Made by a program: the position numbers and the translations under genes
Notes under the pieces: model-generated
What the model saw: the letters and a program-made list of their open reading frames with translations, nothing else
Database searches by the model: none
What the model was told of the DNA's origin: nothing
Part shown: in pieces, positions 24,401-36,073 of the stretch
How the letters are laid out: the number at the start of each line of letters is the position of its first letter
How positions within the stretch are numbered: position 1 is the stretch's first letter
Assembly (NCBI GenBank): GCA_036852015.1
Contig: JAANDG010000181.1
Coordinates: 178,913-242,912, forward strand
Source of the DNA: Pelodera strongyloides
Taxonomy: Eukaryota; Nematoda; Chromadorea; Rhabditida; Rhabditidae
Length of the DNA stretch: 64,000 nucleotides
Direction of reading: 5' to 3'

Positions 24401-26709
24401 CAGTAACTTTACAGTAATGTGCTGACATGTACTACACTACACTATTTTCAATCTGTACACATACTGTAGTTATTTAGTCATTCTAATTTTGCACGTTTGA
24501 AGGCAGTTGTGAAAAATGTATCGTGTTTCCTGTGAGACTCTGTGACGTTCAACCCGTGGGAAACAAAAGGCAGTTGGAAGGAAAATATAAGGAAAACTTT
24601 TCTAAAATTCTGTATGCAGAAGGAGAAGAAACGTTCAAAGGGAGCAACAACAATGTTAAATTTTTAAACTGCGTGGGTGTTAACTTTCCTCCGTTTTAAA
24701 ATAAATGTCTCGTATAGTGCGTTTGAGCTATACATTCCAGCTATGAAAACGCCATCTTTCAGCAAGAGCGAGTATTTGGCAAAAACTCCTTTATAAATTG
24801 AATTTTGTTATATGTTGCAGTTGAAACATTCCGTTTCATGTTTTATGTGCGGCTTATGTTCCCGGTGGTACTGGATTGTACGTTCATGCTTTACGAGTGG
24901 ATATGTTCCTCGACAGCCGCACAATGTATAGTAGCATAACGTTTGCACCGTTTATGCATTAGTGGATAAGCCAAGATCTCTGAATTAACCAATCTGCAAC
25001 ACAATTGCGACGCTTCCCTTTGAAATGAGGCAAACCAATGAGAAATGTTTTTGATGGGTTGGTTTATATGAATGACACTGCATTTCCATGTACGGTACTA
25101 TTAATGCAGTTGCAGTTATCCAGCATACAATTCACAAACCGAGTACCACACCACTTTAAAGTCAGATGATGTCATCGGTTTCCCTTTGTCAGTGGTCCAA
25201 AATCCAAAGTCCAAGGTGGGGAGTGGGGAGTGCTTTATCTTGGCCGTTGTTGGAAGATAGGTTTTTACAAACCTCCCTGGAGATGTATCTCCCTTTCCAT
25301 CTTAAAGAGAGAGAGAGAGAGAGAGAGAGACAGAGGGAGAGAGAAAGAAAGAAGAAAATCAGATAAAGCATGTCCATAAAAAACTTCAAAGCTAGACGGG
25401 CTGTGTGTGGGTGTGTTTGCACTTATTAAGCTAGTCAACTACGATAGACATTGTAGCGGGACACTGGGGAGGGACCACGTATTCACATTTAAGCCCTATA
25501 ATAGCCGGTTTTGAAAAGTATGCCCGACACTGCATTACGATGCATTGTATGCAAATTACTGCGCGATACCTGCGTGATTTTGCGTTTAATACTACATACT
25601 ACACATGGAATCCAGATATCGAAAATACAAACGGGTCCTTATTTCGCTCTAAAGGTCATGCATAACTAAACTGATTTATTGCGAAGACTCTAATGTCAAG
25701 TCTTCCAAAGAGTCTAATCAACGAAATATTTAATTTTGCACACCAATGGCTCACATTGAGATAGGACGGATCTTTATCCGCGCGTTTGGAATTGGATCAA
25801 AATATGATAGCAATAAGAATAATAATATTGCCGTATGCTTCGCTCAAATTTCAAATCCTTTCTTTCGTTATTCTATTTTGCTTTACGGAAATTTGATTCG
25901 TAAATCTCGGTGAAAAACCTTGGCGGGCACATAAAAAGGGCCATTTTCGAGGATTTACTGGATGCTTTATTTCCGATATTTGAGATAGTTTTTGATGGAA
26001 TAAGTGCCTCCAGAATATATGTGAAAAGGAATAAATTATTCCTTTTTTTATTTCTCTGTTGAAGAAATAGAAAGAGAAAAGTGAGGGATCAAACAAGTAC
26101 AGAAATGTTTGCAGCGCGCTCTTCGCTCACGTTTGCGTGCACCGCGTGGCGCAGATACAGTTTCTTTCGCATACCAGAGCAATACTAACTAAAAAAAGAA
26201 CCGTTGAGGTCAAAGAGTGCTGTTACGTTACATGAAATGTACGTGGTGATGCATACAATAGTGAGTAGTGGCCTCACAACAATGTAATTAAACCAATATA
26301 ACACTTAATTTGGCAACTACACATAAATACTCTGTACGAATAGAAATACAAGCAGTTTAGAAGAAAAAAGTTGTCTAGAGCAAATTCCAACCTTCTCAAG
26401 CCCAATCAATGAAAATTTAAAATGTAGTCCAGAATTTTTTGACGACAAAAAGTCTTACATGCGTTGCCAAGCATCTGAATAGTGAATAAAGCAATTTTTT
26501 CCTTTGGAATTATGCATGATAACTGTGCATGACTTTGTAAAAAAAATTCTTTCAAACTAAAAATCCCATAGATTTCAAAACAAACGCTTGCTAAGGTTCG
26601 TGCCTAAACCTTCGCCTTCCTAATGTACATTTTATTTTGTATTCGAAGTATTGATGACAATCAAACTACGAAGTCAGCATAGAATAAAAGTAAGAAATAC
26701 CCGGTATTC

Positions 26710-26830
26710 CCGGTAAGCCGGTATGGCACAAAATTTGTGAAACGTGTGGTGGACACAGACTGGAACACAACTTGCATAAACGCGGTTGTCCAGCATAAGT
26801 TTCAAAAGCACGTGTCATATCGCTTTAAAG
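26710..26830. mobile_element. MITE-like, family D
   Basis: The right end, TTTCAAAAGCACGTGTCATATCGCTTTAAAG, and a weaker left end (GCCGGTATGGCACAAAATTTG) bracket an internal GTGGACA box. The left boundary is eroded. Confidence 0.5.
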
Positions 26831-27278
26831 CTCTTCAATGTGAGGAGGACTCCCCACTTAACCTAACCTAAAATAGTGGAAAGTCACTCAACTCCCCTGG
26901 GAGGGTATCTTCCTCCCCCAGAACTCTTGGTGTTTAATTGGTGGGTGCTGGGAAACGGAAAAGAAAATAACCCCTTGCAACAACAACCGAACTCTCATGT
27001 TTTCACGAAGAAGTTCAAAGATTTTTGATTTTGTTTTCTAATATTTGCTCAGGGATGTGCTGAACTCTGAAGATCTATTTTTCTAGATGTTTTTTTACCT
27101 AAGAGCTAGCCCAACGCTGGTCCCGAACGGCATTTGGCGTATATGTGGCACACTCAGCGGGTGCGATAGTTTTGCGACAAGAGCGCCACAGCTGTGCCCA
27201 CTGGATGTACACCGCGCTAATCACTGATTCCCCATGTTTCCGAAACATGAACGTTTTAAAATAGATAAACATATGAAC

Positions 27279-27434
27279 TTAAAGCGAAATACGGGCCGGT
27301 TTCATCGTGGAGAACTGAATTTACTCGAATTTAGCTCGAGTTTTTTATTCTAATTTATGCTCATTTGCATTAGCTGCATAAGAATGCTGGTGTACTCGAT
27401 GTGTTTCACAAACCGGCCTGTATTTCGCTTTAAA
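27279..27434. mobile_element. MITE-like, family B, copy 2
   Basis: The ends are CTTAAAGCGAAATACGGGCC and GGCCTGTATTTCGCTTTAAA, an inverted repeat of about 30 bp. The interior carries the conserved TCATTTGCATTAGCTGCATA box. Confidence 0.82.
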
Positions 27435-27664
27435 TCTACGTGGTATCTCATGAGTGCAGCGCAAATTATAACCATAGGTATTCACAGCTACTATTATGCA
27501 GTAGGTAATAGAACTGTAAAATGTTTCACAAGTCTTCGAGCTTATCTACATTATTAGCAGTCGTGTACAACGGATGACGCTGGCGTTGACAAGCAATCAA
27601 GACTCGCGAAGTATTCTACCAATCGTATATTGAGGCGAGACTCTAAAGCCAGAAACACCACACC

Positions 27665-27735
27665 CCGATTGGCAGGAATCGAACCCGCGTCGTTCGCCTG
27701 GAAAGCAACACAGCTGGCACTGCGCCAATGGTAGC
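27665..27735 (-). mobile_element. tRNA-like sequence (SINE head or tRNA pseudogene, UCC-like)
   Basis: The minus strand has an A-box TGGCGCAGTGCC, an anticodon loop TTTCCAG (anticodon TCC, as in Gly tRNA) and a T arm GCGGG-TTCGATT-CCTGC that pairs with one wobble. The acceptor ends CTACCAT and ATCGGGG do not pair, so a functional tRNA is unlikely. A tRNA-derived repeat is the better reading. Confidence 0.55.
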
Positions 27736-27941
27736 TAGTCTTTGCTTTCTATTGGGAGTAGGGTAGTCGCAGAGAAAAGTTCAGCGAAGGTTGCATTCAA
27801 ATTCCCTAGGTTTCATAACGACTTTAGAACAATTAATGTAAAACCAATTTTCTTATTATGAGATATTATATTATATTAAGATATTTTAATTTTCTTATAT
27901 GTTTGAAAAAGATAACAATAAAAACGATGACACGAAATGAA

Positions 27942-27965
27942 TTTATTTATTAACAATGTTTTATT
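27942..27965 (-). terminator. Candidate poly(A) signals for the LIM gene
   Basis: Two TTTATT motifs, which read AATAAA on the minus strand, lie about 290 bp past the LIM gene's stop codon. Motif evidence only. Confidence 0.4.
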
Positions 27966-28251
27966 TCAATAGTAAACACATAAACTGAGGGCCAACTGTT
28001 AAATTTCATGATTGAAAGCTCGTATGTTTTAAATTCCATAGGACCTTTATGTTAAACCTATAGTTGTTTAAGGTTGACTTTATATTTCGAAGCATAAGAT
28101 CCAAAACACTGTTAATCACTGTTAAATCGTCCTTATAAATAAGCTACCTAAAGTAGTCGTAATTATAAAGTGCGTTAGTGATATTGCCAATACTTAAACT
28201 ACCGTACTTTACAAAACTACAGACTACAAAGTTCAAACTTTAAACTGTAAG

Positions 28252-31143
28252 CTACACTCCAGCGCCGGTCGTAGCTGGGGTTGCAGTGTTAGACCGAGGT
28301 ACTTGATTTTCAATCTGAACAGTGTAGTAGCAGTCCTCACAGAATGGCAGGCCTTCACGAACCAGATACTCGCCATCTAAATAGGATAATAAAGTTACCT
28401 AGGGGAGTGCGAGACTTTGGGCTCAGTCCAGTGTGCGGGGCGGCGGGAAAGATGTACAATTTCGGAAAGATGGCGCGCCAGTAGCGCACTTATGGCGCGT
28501 GCGTGGCGTTCTTATGGCGCCCGTCATAGCGCACTAATAAATGGCATATGGAATCGGAAACACGCTGAGTTTTAGACCATACGGCTGGCGTTCACTCAGC
28601 ACTAGCTGCTAGCGCACCGCGGAGTTTCGTGGAGAGCTCAGGCTTACGTAATTTTAGTTTGTGATGTTTTTTTTGTATAATTCATGCAGTTTTTTTTAGG
28701 TCTGTATAGCATTAGATTAATCTGATAAGATTTTTTGCAGTTCTCCAAACTTTATTGGATAATGACTAACTGGGCATTCCGCATTGACATCGGCAACATC
28801 TAAAGCACTCGTCATGCCACTGCATCCCAAGGGCGACGATACAACTCTCACGGAGTGTGCCACCACAGCCTAAATGGGGGAATCGCATTTGGAAAGGAAT
28901 GTAAATTCGTAACATTTTACTTATGGATGCCCTTGGAAGACCCTAGTATTCTTACAACGGGGGGTTTCTTCTTAACACTGTGGCAAGATGTACTTCAGGT
29001 TAAACTGATCTTGCCACGCTGTTTTCATTCGTCACTGTGACATAGTGGTAGTTTTATCCGCGCGCGCTGTAAGTCAAACGTCGTGATTCACCGTTTTTGG
29101 TTCCGCCGCATAATATAAAAGGGTTTTCCATGTTAGTCTCAATATGGAACCACCGCTATAAGTACATTTCCATGATGTTCCGTAAAATTAGTTTAATCTT
29201 ATTGTTAGTAGAAAAATAGTCAATACCTGCGCACTTTGGATGGTACATGTCCATATAACACTCAATGCACACCAAGTGTTTATCGTGAATGATCCTAAAT
29301 TGATAATTAATGCAAAGAAAGTGCCAGAATTGCGCCATTCTTGAGCGACAGTCATTTCTTTTACATTTTCGCACACCCCTGGCGCATATCTGCCCAAGCA
29401 CCTATCAATGATGAAGCATGGGCGGTGCGCGGCGAAACCCTGGCCTGGAAGTGGGTCGTAGCGTGAATATTTTCTTCGCCGTGCACCCGCCAAAATCTCG
29501 CCGCGCACCCGCCAAAATCTCGCCGCGTACCGTCAAACTTTAGTGGTGAGTGCGAAAAGTTTTGGCGCGGCAACTGCACCCATTTTCATTGTACCTGAAA
29601 TCCTTAGGCACCGGCTCCATCAGATAATCATCACATCGACGACAGCAGAAATGGTTGCGATGGAAGAAGTAGCCACTTGCATACAGTGAATTCTTCTAGA
29701 ACAAAATTGAATATTTATTACTCTCATAAACAGTAGTACGATAAGTGCGCCGCGCAGCCCTCGCGAAATGTTATTCTCGCGATCAATACCATCAGCTCTC
29801 AAGTACGGCGACTGATGGGAGGAAAAATAAGAAAAGGATGAACAATAAATCACCCGTCTGCAATCCCTATTGGTGACTGGTTGTGTGCACGCCAAACAAC
29901 GAATATCAACCTTCGAGTCGACCAGAGTAGGTACCTTCAAATAAAAGGAACTTCTATCAATTAATAAATTTAGTTCAGAAAAGAACCAGCGCACGCCTTC
30001 CCCACGTTCACGCCTTCCCCAACTAAGCTAGCCTTAGGCCTTTAGGCTTAGATGGTATGAAGCATAGGTATGTGGTAAGGAATACGGTAAGGAACAGTCT
30101 GTTGTCCATAGAAGTGTGACACTCATTTCTGTTTTCTGCCTACTATTCCTCACACAAAAAATGCTCATCTTTGGAATGTAATCAAAGAACAATGCCCTAC
30201 CTTGACGTTGTACAAGGACTCATTGTCTACAGGGGTCGGAGCGGCCTAAAAGGATTTATTTTATTTATCAGTTTATTATTCATGACAATAATGAATGTAT
30301 TATGTATACACGTCAACCTGTTTATTAGACGCGTTGAAAAGGTATAAATCACACACTCGTGGGTGGGTTGATTTCCAACACGCTTGCTTTTGTGAACCAC
30401 ACCACCATATTACATTGAACTCCGTGGTTGTGCCGCGCACCCAATGCGCCGCGACGCACTGGCGAACATGTTGCGGTGACTTCGCGAACGTTTTGCGTTG
30501 TAATGCCCGGCCTAGCCCTATGATAAGCTATGACAATAATAACTGTCTCTAAAAAGAAACATCCTACACGAAAAACCTCACCCTCTCGCTCTGCTGATGT
30601 GGTGAAGAAAGATTTGAAATCCTAAACACGGCACATAATTTTTTTTAATACAAAAACTCTTAAAGCGAAATACCGGCCCGTTTTTGAAACACATCGTGCA
30701 GACCAGCATTCTTATGCAGCTTATGCAAATAAGCATAAATTAGAATAAAAATTGAGCTAAATTCGAGCAATTTACATAAATACGTAAGAATTCAGTTATC
30801 CACGATGTGTTTCAAAAACCGGCCGACATTTCGCTTTAAATTGAAATGAAGGAAGCATGCGAACTGATACCATTGAATGTTTTACTCACATAAAGGGTTA
30901 TTGAAACGTACTTCCGTAAATCCCTGGCCATGCCTAGATTCTGCTACTTTATGGAAAAACCACCCTATAATGAAAGGAATAAACTACTGCTTTACAAGTA
31001 TAAGAAGAATACTTACCTTTACCCGTTCAAGGTAAATACTGCTTTATGAGCTAAAACAAAAACAAGTCAAAACAAAAACCCCACACTGAATCCGCCTTGC
31101 TAGCCGTCACCATAATACTACTCTCCGACTTTTGCGTGTTCAT
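28252..31143 (-). CDS. Two-LIM-domain protein
   Basis: Reliable exons in transcription order: 30201-30245, 29854-29934, 29595-29695, 29227-29294, 28771-28869 and 28252-28376, ending at TAG. They encode about 170 residues in continuous phase. LIM1 runs from CLAC through H-RNH-FC and CRRC to CIEC, with 22 residues between the first pair and the His. LIM2 runs from CAGC through WHDECF and CRC to FCEDC. Both show the zinc ligand order expected for tandem double zinc fingers, which mediate protein contacts in cytoskeletal, adhesion and nuclear complexes. A Thr/Pro tail follows LIM2. The 5' end is uncertain: 31017-31041 is a good micro-exon in phase, and an ATG at 31143 opens a short reading frame (MNTQKSESS) that could be the start. 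No other domain is seen, and the subfamily cannot be assigned. Confidence 0.85.
28430..28640. repeat. GCGC-rich repeat island in LIM intron
   Basis: GCGCGCCAGTAGCGCACTT, GGCGCGTGCGTGGCG and related words lie inside the intron between the last two LIM exons. It is compositionally like the other islands. A similar island, 29385-29580, with three CCGCCAAAATCTCGCCGCG-type units, lies in the next intron up. Confidence 0.65.
30660..30840. mobile_element. MITE-like, family B, copy 3 (well preserved)
   Basis: The ends TTAAAGCGAAATACCGGCCC and CCGGCCGACATTTCGCTTTAA form an inverted repeat of about 45 bp that includes GTTTTTGAAACACATCGTG. It lies in the LIM gene intron upstream of 30201-30245. Confidence 0.85.
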
Positions 31144-32400
31144 TTTGAACTAATGAAATAAACAAAACATTAACCGCTTTTTGTATTCGAGATAATTTAG
31201 AAGCAATATACTATATACTTGTGATACGTTTCTGTTCCGGCGTAAAAGGAAATTTCCAGTAGTAAAACAATTGACCGAGGATGATTTGCCGCGATTTTTA
31301 AAACGATACATAAAAATATAAAAAGGCCCGGTATTCTTATTGGGTCCTTGTATGACCTGCACTGATAAAGCTCCGCGCCATCGCCGCGCTCTGAAAGAAG
31401 GTGCTCAATTTGAGCACGCCGCAGCACTTTATACTTGCGACGACACTCATCTTACAATTACTTGCATCTTCTTATTGTGATTTAACCCCTTATTTAGTGT
31501 TGTGATTTTTTCGGTGGGAATATAGCAAGGTTATGCTTGAAGTAGTGGGTCTCAAGGGCACAATCTCGAAGCTCAACCCCTTTTGGTTTGTGGGTTGCTT
31601 CAAGATTTTCACGGAGTTCATCATGCTGCTTGGCAATTACTGTAATGCTGACCGAACGACGTCAGAAAATGAATCCATGAGCCGAGCCGAATCTTATTAG
31701 TGAAACTAAAAAGCCGAATCTTATTAGTGTAAAGTAAAGGCGCATTGTCAGTAGTGTAGTTGGTATTTTTGAATCTTGCATGCAAAATTGTGTGTGCTTT
31801 CCGTCAACCATGATTACCTTCAAAACCAACACTGTAAAACGAAATAACGAAAAATAACACTTTATACAACATTCTTGTGCAATAGAAATAATCTTTACAT
31901 TCCAAAAAGTTGGCTTTCTACATTTTATAGTCTGTATTCCTACAATTACTACCAATTCATAATCAAAATCACAGGCGACAAAACCGTTTCACACGCGCCG
32001 ACTTATCCTACAATTATCTAATTTCGAGTTAATTCACCTGGGTTTCGGGCTGGATTTATTAACATTAACATTACATATATATATATTCTATTTTGATTTA
32101 GAAACGCATGCCAGCTTTACATAATGGATGTCCACAGCAATTTCCCCCCATATCATAACCAAGCGCGAAAACCAGGAATAATCAAGGACAAATTACAGAA
32201 CAAATAGAAGATAAAAATAAAAGAAACGAGTAAAATTGACAACAGTGACTAGCAATGAAAAGAAGGAACGTTATTCAATATTTTGATTATTCTGTATGTT
32301 TCAATACGTACGATTTGTGTTTATCCATTTGTACAAAAAAAGGAATAAAGAAAACTAAATGATAATTCTAGAGTAAGCTTAAAAAGCATATTATATGCAT
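31144..32400. other. Intergenic, nothing recognised
   Basis: AT-rich DNA between the LIM gene start and the GC island. No exon with convincing splice sites was found on either strand. Confidence 0.5.
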
Positions 32401-32404
32401 ATTG

Positions 32405-32665
32405 GAGGAGCATGAAAACGCGGGAAAACAGTTTACTTATGGCGCACCAACCGTGAGCGCAGTGCGCGCGGCACACCAACAGATACAGGCAAGATTACAT
32501 GTTCACTGGGGAAACTCCGCGGCTGCGCGGCGCGCCTGTGGCGCAAAAATGTTGCGCGGCGGTCACACGGCGGTATCGCGGCGCAAATTGTCACAATCCC
32601 GAAAACGGATCCGCGGCTGGTGCGCCCCAGGTGCGCCGTGGAGCCGCCAGATGTTAGTTATTAAA
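32405..32665. repeat. GCGC-rich repeat island
   Basis: This dense island (for example GGCGCACCAACC, GCGGCTGCGCGGCGCGCC, GTGCGCCCCAGGTGCGCCG) gives an open frame of about 130 codons. That reflects a lack of AT-rich stop codons and is not taken as a gene. Confidence 0.65.
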
Positions 32666-33278
32666 ATGCACGGAAAGTACCGTACACAAAAAGTCAACAC
32701 CACACTCAACACTGCACCACACACCGTAATTAGACACAAATTTTGCGAAAAGTGTATTTTTTTAATTTTTTTTTTTATTTTGGAAAAAAAAAATATTTGT
32801 TATTGAATTGTTTGTTGTATTATTCCATTACCCGTCATTTAAAAGTTAGAGCACCGTTTGTTTTAGCACATTGAATGGATAAATGTCTAAAACAATATGT
32901 TTATATACCTGGCATACCAAGAAAATATGTATTGTTAGGATCTGTGCTATTTTAGAAAAAAAAAACAAGTTCCATTCAGTGAAGTATATAACACAGTTTG
33001 TTGCTGTGTTTATTTGTTATCAAAATATGTTGTCCTTTGAACGTCTTAATGATGTTTCTTATGTTTCCTTTGCTTTTCAGATTTTCAAGTTGCGATACGT
33101 GCGTGATTGTCTTTTCGACGTTTACGAGTCCAGTTCAAGGCTAGCTCTTTGACTATATTAAAAACGAGGGATGAATTATTGGACGTGAGTTCTTTTTTCT
33201 TTATCACCTGCATTTGTCTTGTGTTTTCGTTCTCAAGTTTTCATATTTTCATTCCTCTTATTATTAGGCGAGAAGGCA

Positions 33279-34522
33279 ATGAATCGCACCAATGGAGGGA
33301 ATGTGTTGGCGCAACTCGATAAATCCAGTGCCTCCGTGTTTGCTGGATTCTTCCGAAATGCCACGACAACCGGTATGTTTTTTTAATTTGTATATATATT
33401 TACATGATTGGTCGAGATGCGAAGTCCATTTTACTTCGGAATAATGTAAATTCAACATGTTTTGTTTTCTGTGAAGTCCCTTACAGGGTCATGCTCCTGA
33501 CCCTTTGTTGTACTGCGTCATTACCGAATTTGTGTGCTGATGTCTGTGCAGAATATTGGTCAATGATTGTCTATCCATTGCATATGGGTGTGACAAGTGG
33601 ATCTTGTTGCATAACTTCAGGTGTGGTAAATTGCGTTCTACGCTATTCCGGACGGAGGATCATTTTTAAAAATAGGGGTTAGCCGGAATGAACTGCCCCT
33701 TTAAATCGTCAGTATTCTTATATTACCCGAGGAAAAGAAGTATACATTTGAGAGTAGCAGTGGCACTGGTGCACTTTGTTGTTGTTCTATAGACGATAAA
33801 ATGATTTTTTACAGTTTGCACACGCGGTGAAGGACTGTGTTGAGGAGTAGCCAGCTGGGTGGACCGTGCCTACGCTTGGAAGCATAGACGTGGAAGTTTG
33901 CAGTGTATTTTAAGAGGTTCGGTTTTGCTAATTTTATTACTTTTTTTACAGTTGTTGCGTATTTTTAGAATATGCTCAAAGCATGAATACTGCTTTCAGA
34001 TCTTGACACGCGGTGCGCTTGTTGACGTTATCTTGTCTGGTGCTCGCTACTCCGGTACGGGGTCGGATGTTTGTTGCTTCTTATTCGCTTATGTGTATGT
34101 TACTTTTCTTATTGGTCATATCTTTTCCTAATTTCAATTTAGAGGCTGAGTGATGTCCTGTTCAGTCTTTCAATTTGTGTTTCGTTTCACGACTATTATT
34201 TTTCGCTTTTCAGGTTACTACGACACGCTCACTGTGTCTTCCGAGGAACAGTCGGAATGTATTACAGTTCAAGAATGGGGTCACTTATCCTACAATGCCT
34301 GTGAGTTTCTTCTCTTATTGTTCTTATTTAAAACATACGATTTCGAGATTACGTTTGCTCCTCCTATGGTATGTGCAATACTACTAATTCACCGTTTCAT
34401 TTGTTATGCTTTCAGGTGAATCCTTCACACACTACGCAGTCGGTGGAACAATTTTCTGCATCTCCAATGGGCCCTTATTGAGCGAAGAAATGTCAATTGG
34501 AACCATCACCACTCGATTTTAA
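33279..34522 (+). CDS. Small unrecognised gene, structure partly resolved
   Basis: Three 3' exons join in phase: 34000-34054, 34214-34300 and 34416-34522, ending at TAA and coding about 82 residues (ILTRGALVDVILSGARYS, then YYDTLTVSSEEQSEC, then VGGTIFCISNGPLL). The alternation of hydrophobic and polar residues suggests beta strands, and four Cys are present. An upstream exon with ATG at 33279, ending at 33372 (NGGNVLAQLDKSSASVFAGF), is open and has a good donor. Its phase does not join directly to the exon at 34000, so a missing exon or an alternative splice is needed. No family is recognised. It could also be the 3' end of a longer gene. The whole locus spans only 1.2 kb and lies between repeat islands. 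Confidence 0.45.
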
Positions 34523-34596
34523 ACCATTCGGTTGGGGCATTATACTTATACATTTGTGTATTTTATATTTGGAGTTTACTCATTATTTGCTTCCTA

Positions 34597-34747
34597 TTAA
34601 AGCGAAATTTCGGTCGGTTTTTGAATCGAGCACACCATCGTTCTTATGCAGCTTATGTAAAGGAGCGTAAATTAGAATGAAAATCGAGCTAAATGTGTAA
34701 TAATCGTCCATGGTGCGTTTCAAAAACCGGCCGGTATTCCACTTTAA
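34597..34747. mobile_element. MITE-like, family B, copy 4
   Basis: The ends are TTAAAGCGAAATTTCGGTCGG and CCGGCCGGTATTCCACTTTAA. It lies about 75 bp past the stop codon of the small gene at 33279-34522 and could contribute to its 3' UTR. Confidence 0.8.
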
Positions 34748-35298
34748 CGTTTAGACTAATGACTAATTCTATAATGTACTTTTATTTACTTCTATTGTTA
34801 GTTTCGTTTCCTGATTTAAAGTCTTGCAACATTCGGCTTTGAAATGTATTTTGGATGACTGGACGGACTGGACCTGTTTCTTATATATGCGGTAGAATTG
34901 AATAATAATATTTTCCACTCACCTATTTTTGTAGATTGCAGAAACTTTATCTTCGTAGTAGAATCGTTTAAATATTGGATAGATGAAATAATCAAATGAA
35001 GTCCCTGACCCATTAATTCTTTTCGTCGTTAATTTTCTATTAATAGTCTTTTTGCCGTTTTCTATTTGCTTTTCGCTTTGACAACTGCTTTGTATTTTCA
35101 ATGTACGCATTATTTAAATATCTTACAACCATAATTTAATGATCATAACTATTTTTATTCGTTGCTTTTTTTCGCTGTATTTAATTGTAAGTTTTTCCAG
35201 TTTTGTTTATATTGTGCTCTGAATAAATATGTTTTTGTTGTTGTCGTTTTGTTGTTATGTATTGTACAGTAGTCGGATTGGTAAGGTGGTAGTACGGG

Positions 35299-35517
35299 GT
35301 ACGGTATGCCTGGTTCACGCCCATTTCGCGCAATCGCCGCGCAACCCTCGCGCCATCGCCGCGCAACCTCCGCGCCATCGCCGCGGACCACAGGCGGAAT
35401 CGCCGCGCCCCTGTGGCGCAAAGTGGATCCGCCGCCCCGCTGTGGCGGAGCCTCTTTTTACGCGCGGCGATGGCGCCAATGTTGCGCGGCGATGGCGCGA
35501 AGTTTCACGTTGTTAGT
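35299..35517. repeat. GCGC-rich repeat, tandem units with defined end
   Basis: Degenerate units such as TCGCCGCGCAACC and GCGCCATCGCCGCG repeat with a spacing of about 22-24 bp on one half and in complement on the other half (GCGGCGATGGCGC). The arrangement is roughly inverted-symmetric. It ends in AGTTTCACGTTGTTAGT, the same 17 bp as at 19055-19071. Confidence 0.75.
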
Positions 35518-36073
35518 TCTCTGTCAGCTGCGTTCCTACTATCCAATATACTATGCTACAAATAGTAAAACTCGCCAACCCAAATTCAATAAGAGTTTAT
35601 GCTACGAACTGATCCCATCTTCATCTCTAATTTATAGCAAAAGCCTAAGAATCAATAACTAAACCGAAAACATATATTACTATAACACCACGTGCGTGAC
35701 ACACCAATACAATACGCTGACACATAAAACTTTGAAAAAAAAAAGCGCTAGACAATCCGAATATAAACTCTGTCTACAACGTCACCAGAACTAGAATACC
35801 AAATATATGGATATAAAAGGTGTCCATAAAACACAGAATTGCAAAATTACATGTTATGGCCCAACAAAAAAGACATAGTACTGAGAAAATATACATAAGC
35901 AAATAAACATAGTACTTACATCACAAAAAAACCTTCATAAGCTCCCAGATCTTCAATACTTTCGTTAGTCATTATACATATGAACATCTAAATCACATAA
36001 TGTTCCTATATAAATTGTGGCGCCGGCGCGCCTTCCGACCATCCCAGAAGACAAAAAAATAAAAACACAAACA

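Noticed and set aside
32402..32806. 134-codon open frame
   Set aside because: It runs through a GC-rich repeat island where stop codons are rare; no splice sites or domain.
33404..33682. 92-codon plus-strand frame
   Set aside because: It starts in the intron after the donor at 33372 and is hydrophobic and Cys-rich by chance. Only a possible internal acceptor at 33619 is kept as an alternative.
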